40,833 bases of DNA from an uncultured Methanobrevibacter sp. (GCF_946184425.1 NZ_CAMHFP010000017.1:1-40833); one strand, 5' to 3'. Positions 23,487 through 32,993 are shown, counted from the stretch's first letter. Notes: generated by a model not told the origin, from the sequence alone. Program-made: numbers and translations.

Positions 23487-24011
23487 TTAATTATTCTTTT
23501 TTGAATCAAAATAAATCAATTTGAATAAAGCAACCACACCGACCAGTGCAGTAACTGTTTCTATAACAGCAGATGAGAAATCCAAAATTGCAACAAAGTA
23601 AATTATGTATATTGCACTGTTGACAATGAAACCTATTTTAATTGGTTTAATGGTTTTTAAATAGTAATTGCATAAAGTAATCTGAATAATTGCAATTATA
23701 GGTAGCACTCCAATTATTCCCATCGTATTTACCAACATTCCTATGACAATTGAAATAACAATGAACACAACTGTCAGCTTGAAAGTTAATTTATCATAAT
23801 ATACAAATAAATTCCTTGAAGCTGCAATTGCCATAGTTACAACACCTGTCCAAGAAAAGAAAAACACTGATGAAATCATTAATATAAACGCATTTAAAAA
23901 CTGATATTTATAAGCTTTCTTTTCATCGTTTACCCACATGCTTAAAATGATGAAAATTCCTGCAATCAATGAAATTCCATTACCTATGACAATGTTTATC
24001 GGCAAATCCAT
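23487..24011 (-). CDS. YgjV-like inner membrane protein
   Basis: The 174-residue protein has about six hydrophobic helices and the layout of the YgjV family: GIFIILSMWVNDEKKAYKYQFLNA near the start, then ISSVFFFSWTGVVTMAIAASRNLFVYY. The function of this family is unknown. It is the last gene of a minus-strand run behind the MFS transporter, with a 36-bp gap, and converges on the broken hydrolase. Confidence 0.7.
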   Translation of the reverse strand: MDLPINIVIGNGISLIAGIFIILSMWVNDEKKAYKYQFLNAFILMISSVFFFSWTGVVTMAIAASRNLFVYYDKLTFKLTVVFIVISIVIGMLVNTMGIIGVLPIIAIIQITLCNYYLKTIKPIKIGFIVNSAIYIIYFVAILDFSSAVIETVTALVGVVALFKLIYFDSKKNN

Positions 24012-24047
24012 ACTGAACTATCTCTTTTCTATGTTAAATATAATTAA

Positions 24048-25220
24048 CTAATTTTTTCTAAGAGAATAAATGCAAATCGGCAAAGCCAATAATGTTATAA
24101 CAGATGAAATGAAATATATCGGCGCATAACCGTCAAATGCAAACATTCCAAGTAATGCTGGGCCAAAACCCATTGTGGCATCACAAAATATGAAAAATGT
24201 CGATACTGCATAAGACCTACGATGTTCTGGAGTATTTCTTGTAACGATAGTTGTGGAAGCTGAGTTCAATGTTCCAAATCCAAGTGCTTCACAAATTGCA
24301 CAAAGTATAACAGTCCATTCTGATGGTGTCCAAGCAATCATGAACAATCCAATAGATTGAGCTATAATTCCAACAACACAAATTATCATATCGCCATACT
24401 TATCCTGAATTTTACCTGCAATAGGTCTTGAGGCAACCAGAACAATGGAATATACTACAAAAAACCAGGAAAATACATTAACCAAGTTTACTTCAACTGC
24501 ATATAATCTGTAAAATGACAATATTGAAACATAACCCAAACTTGTTAAAGCAGTAAAAAGAGATACCGGAACTGCACTGAATTCCAATACTCTTTCAATA
24601 CCATTGTATGTTTTTTCTTCATTTTTAATTGATTTCCTGTTGTTTGCAGGATCAACCTGACTCACATCAATAAAGTAAATGAAAATCAACGCTAAAGCCG
24701 CAAAAATACTTGCCACAATAAAACATCCCACTGAACCTAATGAATCGTATAACAATCCACCCATATAAGGTCCAATACCAACAGCAATTGTAGTTCCAAG
24801 CATGAAATAACCAAATGCTTCGCCAAAACGTTTTTTAGGAAGTATTGCAGTTGCTATAGTTACAATGGCATTAGCCGATGCACCAAAACCAATACCATGT
24901 ATAAACCTAACAATCAAAAGTAAGGTAACATCATTCACAATGAAATACAAAAGACATGAAAGAAAATGAATACTCATGAATATCAGAGCAGTTTTTCGCC
25001 AGCCTATCTTTTCCAATGCATTGCCCGAATAGATTCTTGAACACAAACCGCCAAATATATAGATTCCAGATACTAAACCCGCAATTGCAGTAGTAGTGCC
25101 TAAAGAAGTAGCATATTCTGTAACTGTTGACATTAACGCATACATTACAAGTGCAGTGAAAAGCAATGCGCCGAATATTAGAAAAAAAGATTTAGTAAAG
25201 ATTTTTTCAGGGTTGCTCAT
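24048..25220 (-). CDS. Major facilitator superfamily transporter
   Basis: The 390-residue protein has twelve hydrophobic helices and MFS hallmarks: GGLCSRIYSGNALEKIGWRKT between helices 2 and 3 (a diverged motif A), RFIHGIGFGASANAIVTIATAI for helix 4 and PIAGKIQDKYGD for the repeated motif between helices 8 and 9. It most resembles drug/sugar exporters of the DHA1 type; the substrate is not evident. Its ATG overlaps the stop of the upstream membrane-protein gene by four bases (ATGA), so the two are translationally coupled. Confidence 0.9.
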   Translation of the reverse strand: MSNPEKIFTKSFFLIFGALLFTALVMYALMSTVTEYATSLGTTTAIAGLVSGIYIFGGLCSRIYSGNALEKIGWRKTALIFMSIHFLSCLLYFIVNDVTLLLIVRFIHGIGFGASANAIVTIATAILPKKRFGEAFGYFMLGTTIAVGIGPYMGGLLYDSLGSVGCFIVASIFAALALIFIYFIDVSQVDPANNRKSIKNEEKTYNGIERVLEFSAVPVSLFTALTSLGYVSILSFYRLYAVEVNLVNVFSWFFVVYSIVLVASRPIAGKIQDKYGDMIICVVGIIAQSIGLFMIAWTPSEWTVILCAICEALGFGTLNSASTTIVTRNTPEHRRSYAVSTFFIFCDATMGFGPALLGMFAFDGYAPIYFISSVITLLALPICIYSLRKN

Positions 25221-25588
25221 TTTTCATCAATCCAATCATATTCAATTTCAACATAATTAAGTTTGACTATTGTAAATATTGCCATTGCTCCAAAAATAAC
25301 AATAAAAACAGCAAATAATAAACTAATCAAAGGATTTGAAAATGAATTAAAAATCCCCAAATACAGTAATACGAATATGGGCAACCCAACAAATGAAGTC
25401 AAAATAACAAAAATTTTTAATAAATCATGACCCTCAGTTTCAAAAGCGAATGTGAATACTTCCAAAAAAATCATTATTATTGCAATTGAAACAATTATAT
25501 TCCATGATATGTTAGTGAATAATTTTAAAAGAACAATAATCCCAAAAAATGATATTAATGTAATTAATCGCAATGGAGACCTACTCAC
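25217..25588 (-). CDS. Small membrane protein of unknown function
   Basis: The 123-residue protein has four hydrophobic helices and a charged C-terminus (EIEYDWIDEK). I do not recognise a family. The frame is open from a TTG at 25600, but the GTG at 25588 is four bases after GGTGAT and is the better start. It is coupled by a four-base overlap to the MFS transporter, so it may assist it, and follows ogt by 28 bp. Confidence 0.7.
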   Translation of the reverse strand: MSRSPLRLITLISFFGIIVLLKLFTNISWNIIVSIAIIMIFLEVFTFAFETEGHDLLKIFVILTSFVGLPIFVLLYLGIFNSFSNPLISLLFAVFIVIFGAMAIFTIVKLNYVEIEYDWIDEK

Positions 25589-25616
25589 AACAATCACCAA
25601 ACAATTAATTATTATA

Positions 25617-26114
25617 TCAATCAGAATTTAAAAGATTTTCTATTTTCAATAACTCTATTTTTCTCTCCAAACCTGCAGCATATCCCGTCAACTTACCATT
25701 TTTTCCCAATACCCTATGACAGGGAATAATAATAGCTATTGGATTTGCTCCAACTGCACCTCCTACCGCCTGAGCAGACATTTTTTGAGATATTTTGGAT
25801 GCAATCTCACCATAGGTAATTGAAGTTCCATAGGGAATTTCAGATAATATCCGCCATACCTTTAACCTAAATTCACTACCTTTCGGATTTAATTTAAAAT
25901 CAATTCGAGGGTTCAAACCATTGAAATAATCATCTAACCATATTATTACCTTTTTAAAAATAGCCAAATCATCCTTTTGAATGATTTTTTCATCAAGTGT
26001 TGATTTGAAGTTTTTTTGGTCTAAAAACCAAACTCCACAAATTGCATCCCCATCACTTACAATAAGCATTTCGCCAATCGGCGAGGAGTAATTAGTTGAG
26101 TAATACATATTCAC
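25617..26114 (-). CDS. ogt: Methylated-DNA-[protein]-cysteine S-methyltransferase
   Basis: The protein (165 residues) has the small N-terminal ribonuclease-like domain, then the DNA-binding helix region (RLKVWRILSEIPYGTSITYGEIA), the Asn hinge GANPIAIIIPCHRVLG with the acceptor Cys in PCHRV, and GYAAGLERKIELLKIE. It removes methyl groups from O6-methylguanine by suicide transfer. Translation may start at GTG 26114, which overlaps the stop of the NifH-like gene, or at ATG 26108; no ribosome binding site decides it. The MGMT-like paralogue at 2258-2728 lacks this cysteine. Confidence 0.93.
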   Translation of the reverse strand: MNMYYSTNYSSPIGEMLIVSDGDAICGVWFLDQKNFKSTLDEKIIQKDDLAIFKKVIIWLDDYFNGLNPRIDFKLNPKGSEFRLKVWRILSEIPYGTSITYGEIASKISQKMSAQAVGGAVGANPIAIIIPCHRVLGKNGKLTGYAAGLERKIELLKIENLLNSD

Positions 26115-26905
26115 ATATATGACTTAAAGAATTGTTCAAATTCCTCATCATCCATAGGTTCTGGAGTTGATGACATTTCATTATCCATAATGTTTGAAGC
26201 AAGACTTCTGTATTCTTGTGCTTCATCACTTTCAGGATATTTTTCTACAACAGTTTTTGCATCTAATTCAGCACCCTGAATTAAATTACTTCTATGAATT
26301 GTACCAACTACATGAGTTCCTATTTTTTTTGCAAAGTCATGTACAATTTGCTCTTCATTATCGACATTTCTGCAGTTGCAAACAATGCCACTTAAGTTTC
26401 CTTTAAGTTTTTTAACACCTTTAACTATATTATTAGCAGCATAAAGTGACATATATTCTCCAGAGGTCACTATTATAACTTCATCAGCATATTTTTCACG
26501 AAGAGGTACTGAAAAACCACCACATACAACATCACCCAAAACATCATATACAACAACATCAAGATTTTCATCAAAAATGCCCAATTGTTCCAAACGTTTC
26601 ATGGCAACGATAACTCCCCGTCCGGCACAACCGACACCCGGTTCAGGACCTCCACTTTCCACACATTGAATATTTTTAAAACCTGTAAAAACCAAATCAT
26701 CCTTTACAGGTTTCCTATTATCTTTTAAAGTATTAACAACAGTTGGAATTCTTTTTCCATATAATGTACGTGTAGTATCTGCTTTTGGATCACAACCAAT
26801 GACTAAACAATTTAATTCCTCACTTGCCCACACAGCTGATAAATTAGCTACAGTAGTACTTTTTCCAATTCCACCTTTTCCATAAATTGCTATTTTTTTA
26901 ATCAT
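26111..26905 (-). CDS. cfbC: NifH-like ATPase, probable CfbC of coenzyme F430 biosynthesis
   Basis: The 264-residue protein is a NifH-family iron-sulfur ATPase: P-loop GKGGIGKST (9-17), GCDPKAD (37-43), and the two cluster cysteines C93 in GVGCAGRG and C128 in DVVCGGFSVPL. GKRIPTV after the switch region, and no nitrogenase NifDK genes nearby, favour CfbC, the electron donor to CfbD that reduces and cyclises Ni-sirohydrochlorin a,c-diamide to F430. A paralogue with another partner cannot be excluded. I start at ATG 26905, preceded by GAGGG; a TTG 15 bases upstream is less likely. It overlaps the U32 gene's stop by 8 bases. Confidence 0.7.
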   Translation of the reverse strand: MIKKIAIYGKGGIGKSTTVANLSAVWASEELNCLVIGCDPKADTTRTLYGKRIPTVVNTLKDNRKPVKDDLVFTGFKNIQCVESGGPEPGVGCAGRGVIVAMKRLEQLGIFDENLDVVVYDVLGDVVCGGFSVPLREKYADEVIIVTSGEYMSLYAANNIVKGVKKLKGNLSGIVCNCRNVDNEEQIVHDFAKKIGTHVVGTIHRSNLIQGAELDAKTVVEKYPESDEAQEYRSLASNIMDNEMSSTPEPMDDEEFEQFFKSYM

Positions 26906-28145
26906 CAATATCCCTCTCAACTAACTTGTAAACAAAATCCTTTTCACGTACCTTTGTAGGTATTGCTATTGCAACATTGCACCCTTTTTTAACATGCTCA
27001 ACTGATTTACCTTCAATCTGCATAGAATCAATCACATGTGTAATCGAACCGGTAGTCTTACCCTGAATAATGATTTTATCTCCAATATTCAAATCATCCC
27101 ATATTCTAATTTCAGCCGCTTTTACTTTATTGTAATAATTGACAACCTGTCCAATATCTTTTTTGATATACTTTGATTGATTGTCTTCACTTGTCTCAAA
27201 AGGAGTTGAAAAATAAAAATTAGTGTCAAAACCACGATTGAATACACTGGACAATTCATCCATCCACTCATCCTTAACATTATAGTTTAACGGGTCATCC
27301 TGATAACTGTCAATAGCTTGTCTATAAATTCCAGTTACCATTGCCCCATAATCAGGACTTCTAGCTCTACCTTCAATTTTAAAAGATGCGACACCACTTT
27401 TCAAAAGTTCCGGAATGTATTCAATCATGCACATGTCCTTTGGCGAAAAAAAGTTTGTCCTATAACTTCCATCATCACTTCCGGTGATGATAAATCTTTC
27501 ATCCTCAACATCCGAGAAGTTAACTACATTGTCCTCACCCTCTTCATAGGTCAATGTCCAGTTTTTTCTGCATGGCTGCAAGCAGTCCCCACAGTTTGCA
27601 CTGCGACCATATAATCCATAACTCAAAAAACATCTTCCGGAAATTGCCATACATATAGCACCATGAATGAAAATTTCAGTTTCAATCGGCGATTTTTTAG
27701 TAATTTCAGCAATTTCCTCCAAAGACAATTCACGTGACAGAATTGCCCTTTTTGCACCTAATTTTTTAAGAGTTTTAAGAGTGTATGAATTAGTGACATT
27801 TTCCTGAACACTAATATGTGCTTCAAGGCCGTGAGATACAGTCTGTTCTATTAAACCAATATCTGATAAAATAAGTCCATCTATTTCAGATGAGGAAATG
27901 AATTCAAGATTACTGTTTAACTCATTTGCCAAACGTTCATTTAAAATTATATTAGTACATAAATAAGTTTTAGCCCCATATTCCTGAGCGATTTTTGAAA
28001 CTTTTGATAAATCATTTAAAGAAAAGTTTTTAGCATTGGCCCTCATATTATAATCATCAAGGCCAAAATAAACCGCATCTGCACCATTTTCAAGAACAGC
28101 ACGAAGAGAAATAAAATTTCCGGCAGGAGCTAATAATTCAACCAT
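26898..28145 (-). CDS. Peptidase U32 family protein
   Basis: The 415-residue protein starts ELLAPAGNFISLRAVLENGADAVYFG, the hallmark of the U32 family, and has the cysteine-rich region EIFIHGAICMAISGRCFLSY...GDCLQPCR that binds an iron-sulfur cluster in characterised members. Bacterial relatives (TrhP, RlhA, UbiU/V) take part in hydroxylating RNA bases or ubiquinone, not in proteolysis, so an RNA- or cofactor-modifying role is likely. It lies 6 bp after purF and overlaps the NifH-like gene by 8 bp. Whether it works with that protein is unknown. Confidence 0.85.
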   Translation of the reverse strand: MVELLAPAGNFISLRAVLENGADAVYFGLDDYNMRANAKNFSLNDLSKVSKIAQEYGAKTYLCTNIILNERLANELNSNLEFISSSEIDGLILSDIGLIEQTVSHGLEAHISVQENVTNSYTLKTLKKLGAKRAILSRELSLEEIAEITKKSPIETEIFIHGAICMAISGRCFLSYGLYGRSANCGDCLQPCRKNWTLTYEEGEDNVVNFSDVEDERFIITGSDDGSYRTNFFSPKDMCMIEYIPELLKSGVASFKIEGRARSPDYGAMVTGIYRQAIDSYQDDPLNYNVKDEWMDELSSVFNRGFDTNFYFSTPFETSEDNQSKYIKKDIGQVVNYYNKVKAAEIRIWDDLNIGDKIIIQGKTTGSITHVIDSMQIEGKSVEHVKKGCNVAIAIPTKVREKDFVYKLVERDIDD

Positions 28146-28151
28146 AATAAT

Positions 28152-29573
28152 CTAAGGTTTATAATAAGTTTCAGCTTCAAGACCTTCAGGAAGATCTGTA
28201 GGATATTCCTCATTAAGACAACCTAAACACAAATCCTCTTTAGGCATTCCAATAGCCTTCACCAATGCAGGCAATGTAATATAACCTAAAGTATCAATAT
28301 CCAACCGCTCCTGAATCTCTTCAACTTCATAATTAGCAGCAATCAATTCTTTTTTAGTAGCCATTGCTACACCATAATAACATGGAGCAATAACAGGAGG
28401 ACAACCTACCAGGAAATGAATTTCAGTAGGTTCTGCTTCTTTTACAAGATCCAGCAATTGTTTGGAGGTAGTTCCTCTTACAATACTGTCATCAATTAAA
28501 ATAATTTTTTTGCCCTTAATAGCATCTTTAATAGGATTTAATTTAAGTCTAACAGCCAATTCCCTTTCTTCTTGGGTCGGCATGATAAAAGTTCTTCCAA
28601 CATACCTGTTTTTAATTAATCCTTCACCATAAGGAATTCCTGAAGCCCTTGAATATCCTATAGCTGCAGGAATTGAAGAATCAGGTACTGGAATAACAAC
28701 ATCAGCATCAATAGGATATAATTCATATAATTGACGACCGATATTCATTCTAGTCTGATAAACATTGATACCATCAATTGTACTGTCAGGCCTTGCAAAG
28801 TAAACATATTCAAACATACAATGTGAAAGTTTGCAATCACCAGCAATTTCTAACATATGAGAGTTAATTTCATCATTTTCAAAGTAAATTACTTCACCAG
28901 GCACAATATCCCTAATATATTTAGCATTAATTACATCAAAAGCAACAGTTTCAGAAGCTAAAATGAAATCATCACCTTTTTTAGCAACAGCAAGAGGTTT
29001 AATGCCCATAGGGTCACGTACACCATACAATTCACCATTGACTAAAATTGTTAATGCATAAGATCCTACAAGTTTTTTACAGACAGATTCAATTGAATCC
29101 ATAATATTTTTATTATTATCATAATGCTCCTTTTTAAGCATATAACAAATTACTTCAGAATCAGTGTCGGATTTAAACTCATAACCTTCAGAGATTAATT
29201 CATCCCTTAATTCACCGGAATTAACGATATCACCATTATGAGCCATTGCTATAAATCCATCATCAAAATCAGTTACAAAAGGCTGTGAATTTTCAAGCCT
29301 TGATTGGCCAGTAGTGGAATATCTTACATGACCAACTGCCATGTTTCCCGCCAAATTTTGGATTTCATAATCTTTAAAAACATCAGTTATCAAACCCATC
29401 CCACAATAATAGTTCAAACCTTTATCAGGATTAAAAGTAGCTATCCCCGCAGATTCTTGACCTCTATGCTGTAAAGCATATAAACAATAATAAACAAAGG
29501 ATGCGACATTTTTAGATTCATCTTTTGAATGAATTCCAACAATACCACATTTATCTTCAATCTCACCTTGCAT
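28152..29573 (-). CDS. purF: Amidophosphoribosyltransferase (purine synthesis)
   Basis: The 473-residue enzyme makes 5-phosphoribosylamine from PRPP and glutamine. An eight-residue propeptide MQGEIEDK precedes the catalytic Cys9 in CGIVGIHS, which becomes N-terminal after cleavage. The glutaminase domain (GHVRYSTTG, MAHNGDI) is followed by the phosphoribosyltransferase domain with the PRPP loop KIILIDDSIVRGTTS. Cysteines in the C-terminal part (CMFEYVYF, CPPVIAPC, CLGCL) fit the 4Fe-4S-containing Bacillus-type enzyme. The ATG follows GGGAG. It probably heads the run purF-U32-NifH-like-ogt. Confidence 0.95.
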   Translation of the reverse strand: MQGEIEDKCGIVGIHSKDESKNVASFVYYCLYALQHRGQESAGIATFNPDKGLNYYCGMGLITDVFKDYEIQNLAGNMAVGHVRYSTTGQSRLENSQPFVTDFDDGFIAMAHNGDIVNSGELRDELISEGYEFKSDTDSEVICYMLKKEHYDNNKNIMDSIESVCKKLVGSYALTILVNGELYGVRDPMGIKPLAVAKKGDDFILASETVAFDVINAKYIRDIVPGEVIYFENDEINSHMLEIAGDCKLSHCMFEYVYFARPDSTIDGINVYQTRMNIGRQLYELYPIDADVVIPVPDSSIPAAIGYSRASGIPYGEGLIKNRYVGRTFIMPTQEERELAVRLKLNPIKDAIKGKKIILIDDSIVRGTTSKQLLDLVKEAEPTEIHFLVGCPPVIAPCYYGVAMATKKELIAANYEVEEIQERLDIDTLGYITLPALVKAIGMPKEDLCLGCLNEEYPTDLPEGLEAETYYKP

Positions 29574-29648
29574 TTGGAAACTCCCATAAAATAGTATAAT
29601 AATAATTATCGTTTAACTAGTATAAAATAATATTTATTTTTTAATTAA

Positions 29649-30542
29649 TCAGTCCCAGAAATTTTCAAAATTATTTGGAATTTCATAATCATCCCTGACT
29701 TCAGGAGGCTTAGATTCTTCAACTTTTTCTAAATTCTGATTTAAATCCTCTTTGTTTTCTTCAACAAAAATTAATGCAGTTCTAATTATTTTCAACCAAT
29801 CAATAGCTTCCTGTTTTGATTGAGCTGCAATATAACCCTGACCGACAATAATATTATCAGGTTTAAACTTATTTGTGGCGATTACAACTTGCTCTTCAGT
29901 TGTTAAATCTTGTCTAAAAGTATCTTGCCATAATTCATTCAAATCAAACACTTCAAGAATTTCACGTGAATAAATATCTTCATAGCGCATTTTGAATGAT
30001 TCAAATTCAGATTTAATGTCATTAATATCTTCAATTAGTTCCTTATTCTCACGAGAAAAAACTTCATTTTCTTTTAAAACTTGATTATAATCATCCAATA
30101 AATTATTATAATTATGAGTTACTTTCATCAGTTTATTTTCCAACGTATGGATATTGATTAAATTTAAAGAATAAGATAAGGTAGATTTTATTATTGAATT
30201 TAAAATCTCCTTTTGAGCTAAATTAAAATCAATTGATTCATCTTCAATGATAATATTGTTATAGTCAAACAATCCAACATTGTTAAAATCAGTTTTCAAT
30301 TCATTAAAAAGAATATTATAAGTTTCATCCTTACCATAACTTCCAATAAGTATAATATCAGCACCTTTTGCCACTTTTTTAACTATACCTACTTCTGTTG
30401 TTGGAATGATAGATGAAACAATTATATTATAATCTCTTTCAAGTTGAACATTGCTAACAGCTTTTGAAACCATTTGAGCAACATCCAAACTTTGAACGAT
30501 TATACGAACATCAATTTTTGACTCATTAGTTTCATTTTCCAT
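29649..30542 (-). CDS. Unknown protein with alpha/beta N-terminus and coiled coil
   Basis: The 297-residue protein is not recognised. Residues 10-110 alternate hydrophobic strands and helices (VRIIVQSLDVAQMVSKAV, ADIILIGSYGKDE), like a response-regulator or sirtuin-type alpha/beta fold without catalytic motifs I can name. A coiled coil follows at about 130-195 (LENKLMKVTHNYNNLLDDY). Residues about 225-262 form a small alpha/beta segment (FKPDNIIVGQGYIAAQS), and the C-terminus is acidic. It has no signal peptide. It begins nine bases after galE on the same strand and is the last gene of the ferredoxin-GGR-galE run. Confidence 0.75.
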   Translation of the reverse strand: MENETNESKIDVRIIVQSLDVAQMVSKAVSNVQLERDYNIIVSSIIPTTEVGIVKKVAKGADIILIGSYGKDETYNILFNELKTDFNNVGLFDYNNIIIEDESIDFNLAQKEILNSIIKSTLSYSLNLINIHTLENKLMKVTHNYNNLLDDYNQVLKENEVFSRENKELIEDINDIKSEFESFKMRYEDIYSREILEVFDLNELWQDTFRQDLTTEEQVVIATNKFKPDNIIVGQGYIAAQSKQEAIDWLKIIRTALIFVEENKEDLNQNLEKVEESKPPEVRDDYEIPNNFENFWD

Positions 30543-30551
30543 GGAAATTAC

Positions 30552-31520
30552 CTAAACTCCATTAATTTTCTTATGCCATTTCCATGCTGAAGATACAATC
30601 TCTTCAAGATTATATTTAGGCTGCCAACCCAATTTTTCATTAATTTTAGAAGAATCAGCAATAAGTATTGCAGGATCGCCTTCACGACGTTCATCTATTT
30701 TAACTTCAAAATCACGTTTGGTAACTTTTTTACACATGTCAATTACTTCACGAACTGAATAACCTTCCCCATTTCCTAAATTGAAGATGTTTGATTCGTT
30801 TTCTTTGCATAAATATTCATAAGCCTTGATATGCGCATCAGCCAAATCATTAACATGGATATAATCACGAATACAAGTTCCATCAGGAGTATCATAATCA
30901 TCTCCAAAAATATAAATACAATCCCTTTTTCCAATGGCAGCATCCAATACCAACGGAATCAAGTGAGTTTCAGGGTCATGCAATTCCCCTACCTCACAAT
31001 CAAAATCACAACCTGCTGCATTGAAATATCTTAAAGATACATAATTAAAATCACCTTTATCAGCTTCCCTTTGTAAAGCTTTTTCAGTGATAAATTTGGA
31101 GTGTCCATAAGGATTGATTGGTTTTAATTCAGTGTTTTCTGTAATAGGTATCTTTTCAGGATTCCCATATACAGCAGCAGTGGATGAAAGAATAAATTTA
31201 TCAACACCAAATTCTCTCATGATTTGCAATAGATTTAAGGTGTTTTTATAATTATTCTTAAAATATTTTTGAGGCATTTCAACTGATTCAGCTACTGATG
31301 AGAAAGCTCCAAAATGTATGACACCATCAATGTCATATTTTTCAAAGACTTCTCTTAAATCTTTACTACCAAAGTCGTAATTTTCAAAATTTCCCCATTT
31401 AACAAAGTTTTCATAACCTTTACATAGATTGTCCACTACAACAGTATCATAACCAGCATTATGAAGTGCTTTGTTAGTATGGGCACCAATATAGCCTGCC
31501 CCACCAGTAATTAAAATCAA
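30552..31520 (-). CDS. galE: UDP-glucose 4-epimerase
   Basis: The 322-residue enzyme is a short-chain dehydrogenase-type epimerase. It has the NAD loop ITGGAGYIGAHT, SSTAAVYG with the catalytic Ser, and NPYGHSK with Tyr and Lys of the Y-x3-K pair, then RYFNAAGCD and RDYIHVNDLADAH. It interconverts UDP-glucose and UDP-galactose for cell-surface and S-layer glycans. I prefer a TTG start at 31520, six bases after AGGTG, which yields MILITGG; the GTG at 31529 overlaps that binding site. It begins right after the geranylgeranyl reductase gene, a pairing that fits the making of archaeal glycolipids. Confidence 0.9.
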   Translation of the reverse strand: MILITGGAGYIGAHTNKALHNAGYDTVVVDNLCKGYENFVKWGNFENYDFGSKDLREVFEKYDIDGVIHFGAFSSVAESVEMPQKYFKNNYKNTLNLLQIMREFGVDKFILSSTAAVYGNPEKIPITENTELKPINPYGHSKFITEKALQREADKGDFNYVSLRYFNAAGCDFDCEVGELHDPETHLIPLVLDAAIGKRDCIYIFGDDYDTPDGTCIRDYIHVNDLADAHIKAYEYLCKENESNIFNLGNGEGYSVREVIDMCKKVTKRDFEVKIDERREGDPAILIADSSKINEKLGWQPKYNLEEIVSSAWKWHKKINGV

Positions 31521-31529
31521 TTTTAACAC

Positions 31530-32708
31530 CTAGATAAATTTACCCAATTTGAGCAATGCTTTCGGAGATACTTTAATTAATTTTTTAACAATTTCAGTTG
31601 TTGAAATTTTTTCAAAGCTTTCACCTTGGAAAGCATGAGCAATACTGTCAAGTTCCTCATCAGACAAGGTAAGTAAGTATTCTTGTACTTTTTTATATCT
31701 TTTAATCTCATGATCCAATTCATTGTGAGCCATTTCATCATATAATTTTAAGAATTTTTTGGAACAATCTTCCTTAATAGCTTGAGCAGCTACCTGACCG
31801 GCACACATTCCTCCAGTCATACCAGAAATAATTCCTCCACCTGTTAATGGATTTACTTGACCTGCTGCATCTCCAACAACCATTATATTATCATCATAAA
31901 GTTTTTTGGTCATTCCTCCAACAGGATCTCCACCTACATTCATTTCAACAGCTTGAGCATTTTTTAAGTAAGGTGAATTAGCTACAAAATCATCTAAGTA
32001 TTCTTTAGCTGTTTTTTCTGCTTTGTGAGGTAAAATTGCTAAACCAACATTTGCAATGTCATCTCCTTTAGGGAAAATCCATACATATCCTCCAGGAGCA
32101 CATGAACCTAAATAAAATTCAATTACACCAGGTCTTTCAAATTCGACATTACACATCTCATACTGGACACCAGACTCCATTTCTTTTGCTTTTGCAGCTG
32201 GTCTTAATCCAGCCCATCTTGCAACGTGACCTTCAGGACCGTCCGCAGCAATTAATATTTTACATTTGTAATCAATTTTTTGACCCATGCATTCAGTTTC
32301 AACAATATACCCATTGTCAATTTTTTCAATTCCTGTCACTAATGTTTTAATTTTAATTTCTGCACCTGCTCTTGCTGCATCCATTGCCATATGTTTATCG
32401 AATACTTTTCTTTCCAAAATATATCCTGCTTCTGGCAATTGTACTTCATCTTTTGTTAACCATACATCAGTTCCATCAGGGGTTTGAATTCTTACACCTT
32501 GAATTTCTTGAGTTACCCAACGAGGAGAAGGTTCAATTCCTAATTTTTCCAATCCTTGAATTGAAACACCTTCTGCACATCTTTTCGGTGCACCAATTTC
32601 AGATTTCTTATCCATTAAAATAACTTTTGCTCCACCTAATGCAGCATGTTTTGCTGCGCTAGAACCTGCAGGTCCTGAACCTACTACAATAACATCAGTT
32701 TCAATCAT
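31530..32708 (-). CDS. Digeranylgeranylglycerophospholipid reductase
   Basis: The 392-residue FAD enzyme saturates the isoprenoid chains of archaeal membrane lipids. The dinucleotide loop GSGPAGSSAAK (10-20), the motif KRCAEGVS for substrate binding, and the second FAD motif VVGDAAGQVNPLTGGG are all present. The C-terminal part (residues about 320-392) is the usual helical cap. Its neighbour upstream is a small two-cluster ferredoxin (32714-32881) only 5 bp away, the likely electron donor, as reported for Methanosarcina GGR. It ends against the galE start region. Confidence 0.92.
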   Translation of the reverse strand: MIETDVIVVGSGPAGSSAAKHAALGGAKVILMDKKSEIGAPKRCAEGVSIQGLEKLGIEPSPRWVTQEIQGVRIQTPDGTDVWLTKDEVQLPEAGYILERKVFDKHMAMDAARAGAEIKIKTLVTGIEKIDNGYIVETECMGQKIDYKCKILIAADGPEGHVARWAGLRPAAKAKEMESGVQYEMCNVEFERPGVIEFYLGSCAPGGYVWIFPKGDDIANVGLAILPHKAEKTAKEYLDDFVANSPYLKNAQAVEMNVGGDPVGGMTKKLYDDNIMVVGDAAGQVNPLTGGGIISGMTGGMCAGQVAAQAIKEDCSKKFLKLYDEMAHNELDHEIKRYKKVQEYLLTLSDEELDSIAHAFQGESFEKISTTEIVKKLIKVSPKALLKLGKFI

Positions 32709-32713
32709 AATAA

Positions 32714-32881
32714 TCAGTCCTCTTTTTCTAATGCATCAATTGGACATGCTTTAACGCAAGTGTCACAATCTTTACAGTCATCATCATTAAATACTAAAGC
32801 ATATTCTCTTACTTGAATTAAATTTCTTGGACAAACCCCAGCACATTCTCCACAGAATGAGCACCAATCTTTAACTATCAT
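32714..32881 (-). CDS. Two-cluster 4Fe-4S ferredoxin
   Basis: A 55-residue protein carries two CxxCxxCxxxCP motifs (CSFCGECAGVCP and CKDCDTCVKACP), so it should hold two 4Fe-4S clusters. It starts at an ATG preceded by GGAG. It precedes the lipid reductase by 5 bp, so it most likely supplies electrons to it, but a wider electron-transfer role is possible. Confidence 0.93.
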   Translation of the reverse strand: MIVKDWCSFCGECAGVCPRNLIQVREYALVFNDDDCKDCDTCVKACPIDALEKED

Positions 32882-32919
32882 AAATATCTCCTTAACTAAA
32901 TAGTTTATGTTATGAATAG

Positions 32920-32945
32920 TAAGTATTTAATAGTATTTAAAAGTT
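32920..32945 (-). promoter_or_regulatory. Putative promoter of the ferredoxin/GGR run
   Basis: The minus strand holds a doubled AT-rich motif, TTAAATACTATTAAATACTT, about 40-60 bp before the ferredoxin ATG. Either copy could be the TATA box. This is the only promoter-like element in the 112-bp gap to the UspA gene. Confidence 0.3.
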
Positions 32946-32993
32946 TAGTAAAAAAAGCAAATAGAATAGGAAAAAAAGAAAAAATAAAAGAAT

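Noticed and set aside
26111-26905. Nitrogenase iron protein (true NifH)
   Set aside because: No nifDK or other nitrogen-fixation genes are in the window, and the GKRIPTV region resembles CfbC-type proteins more than nitrogenase NifH.
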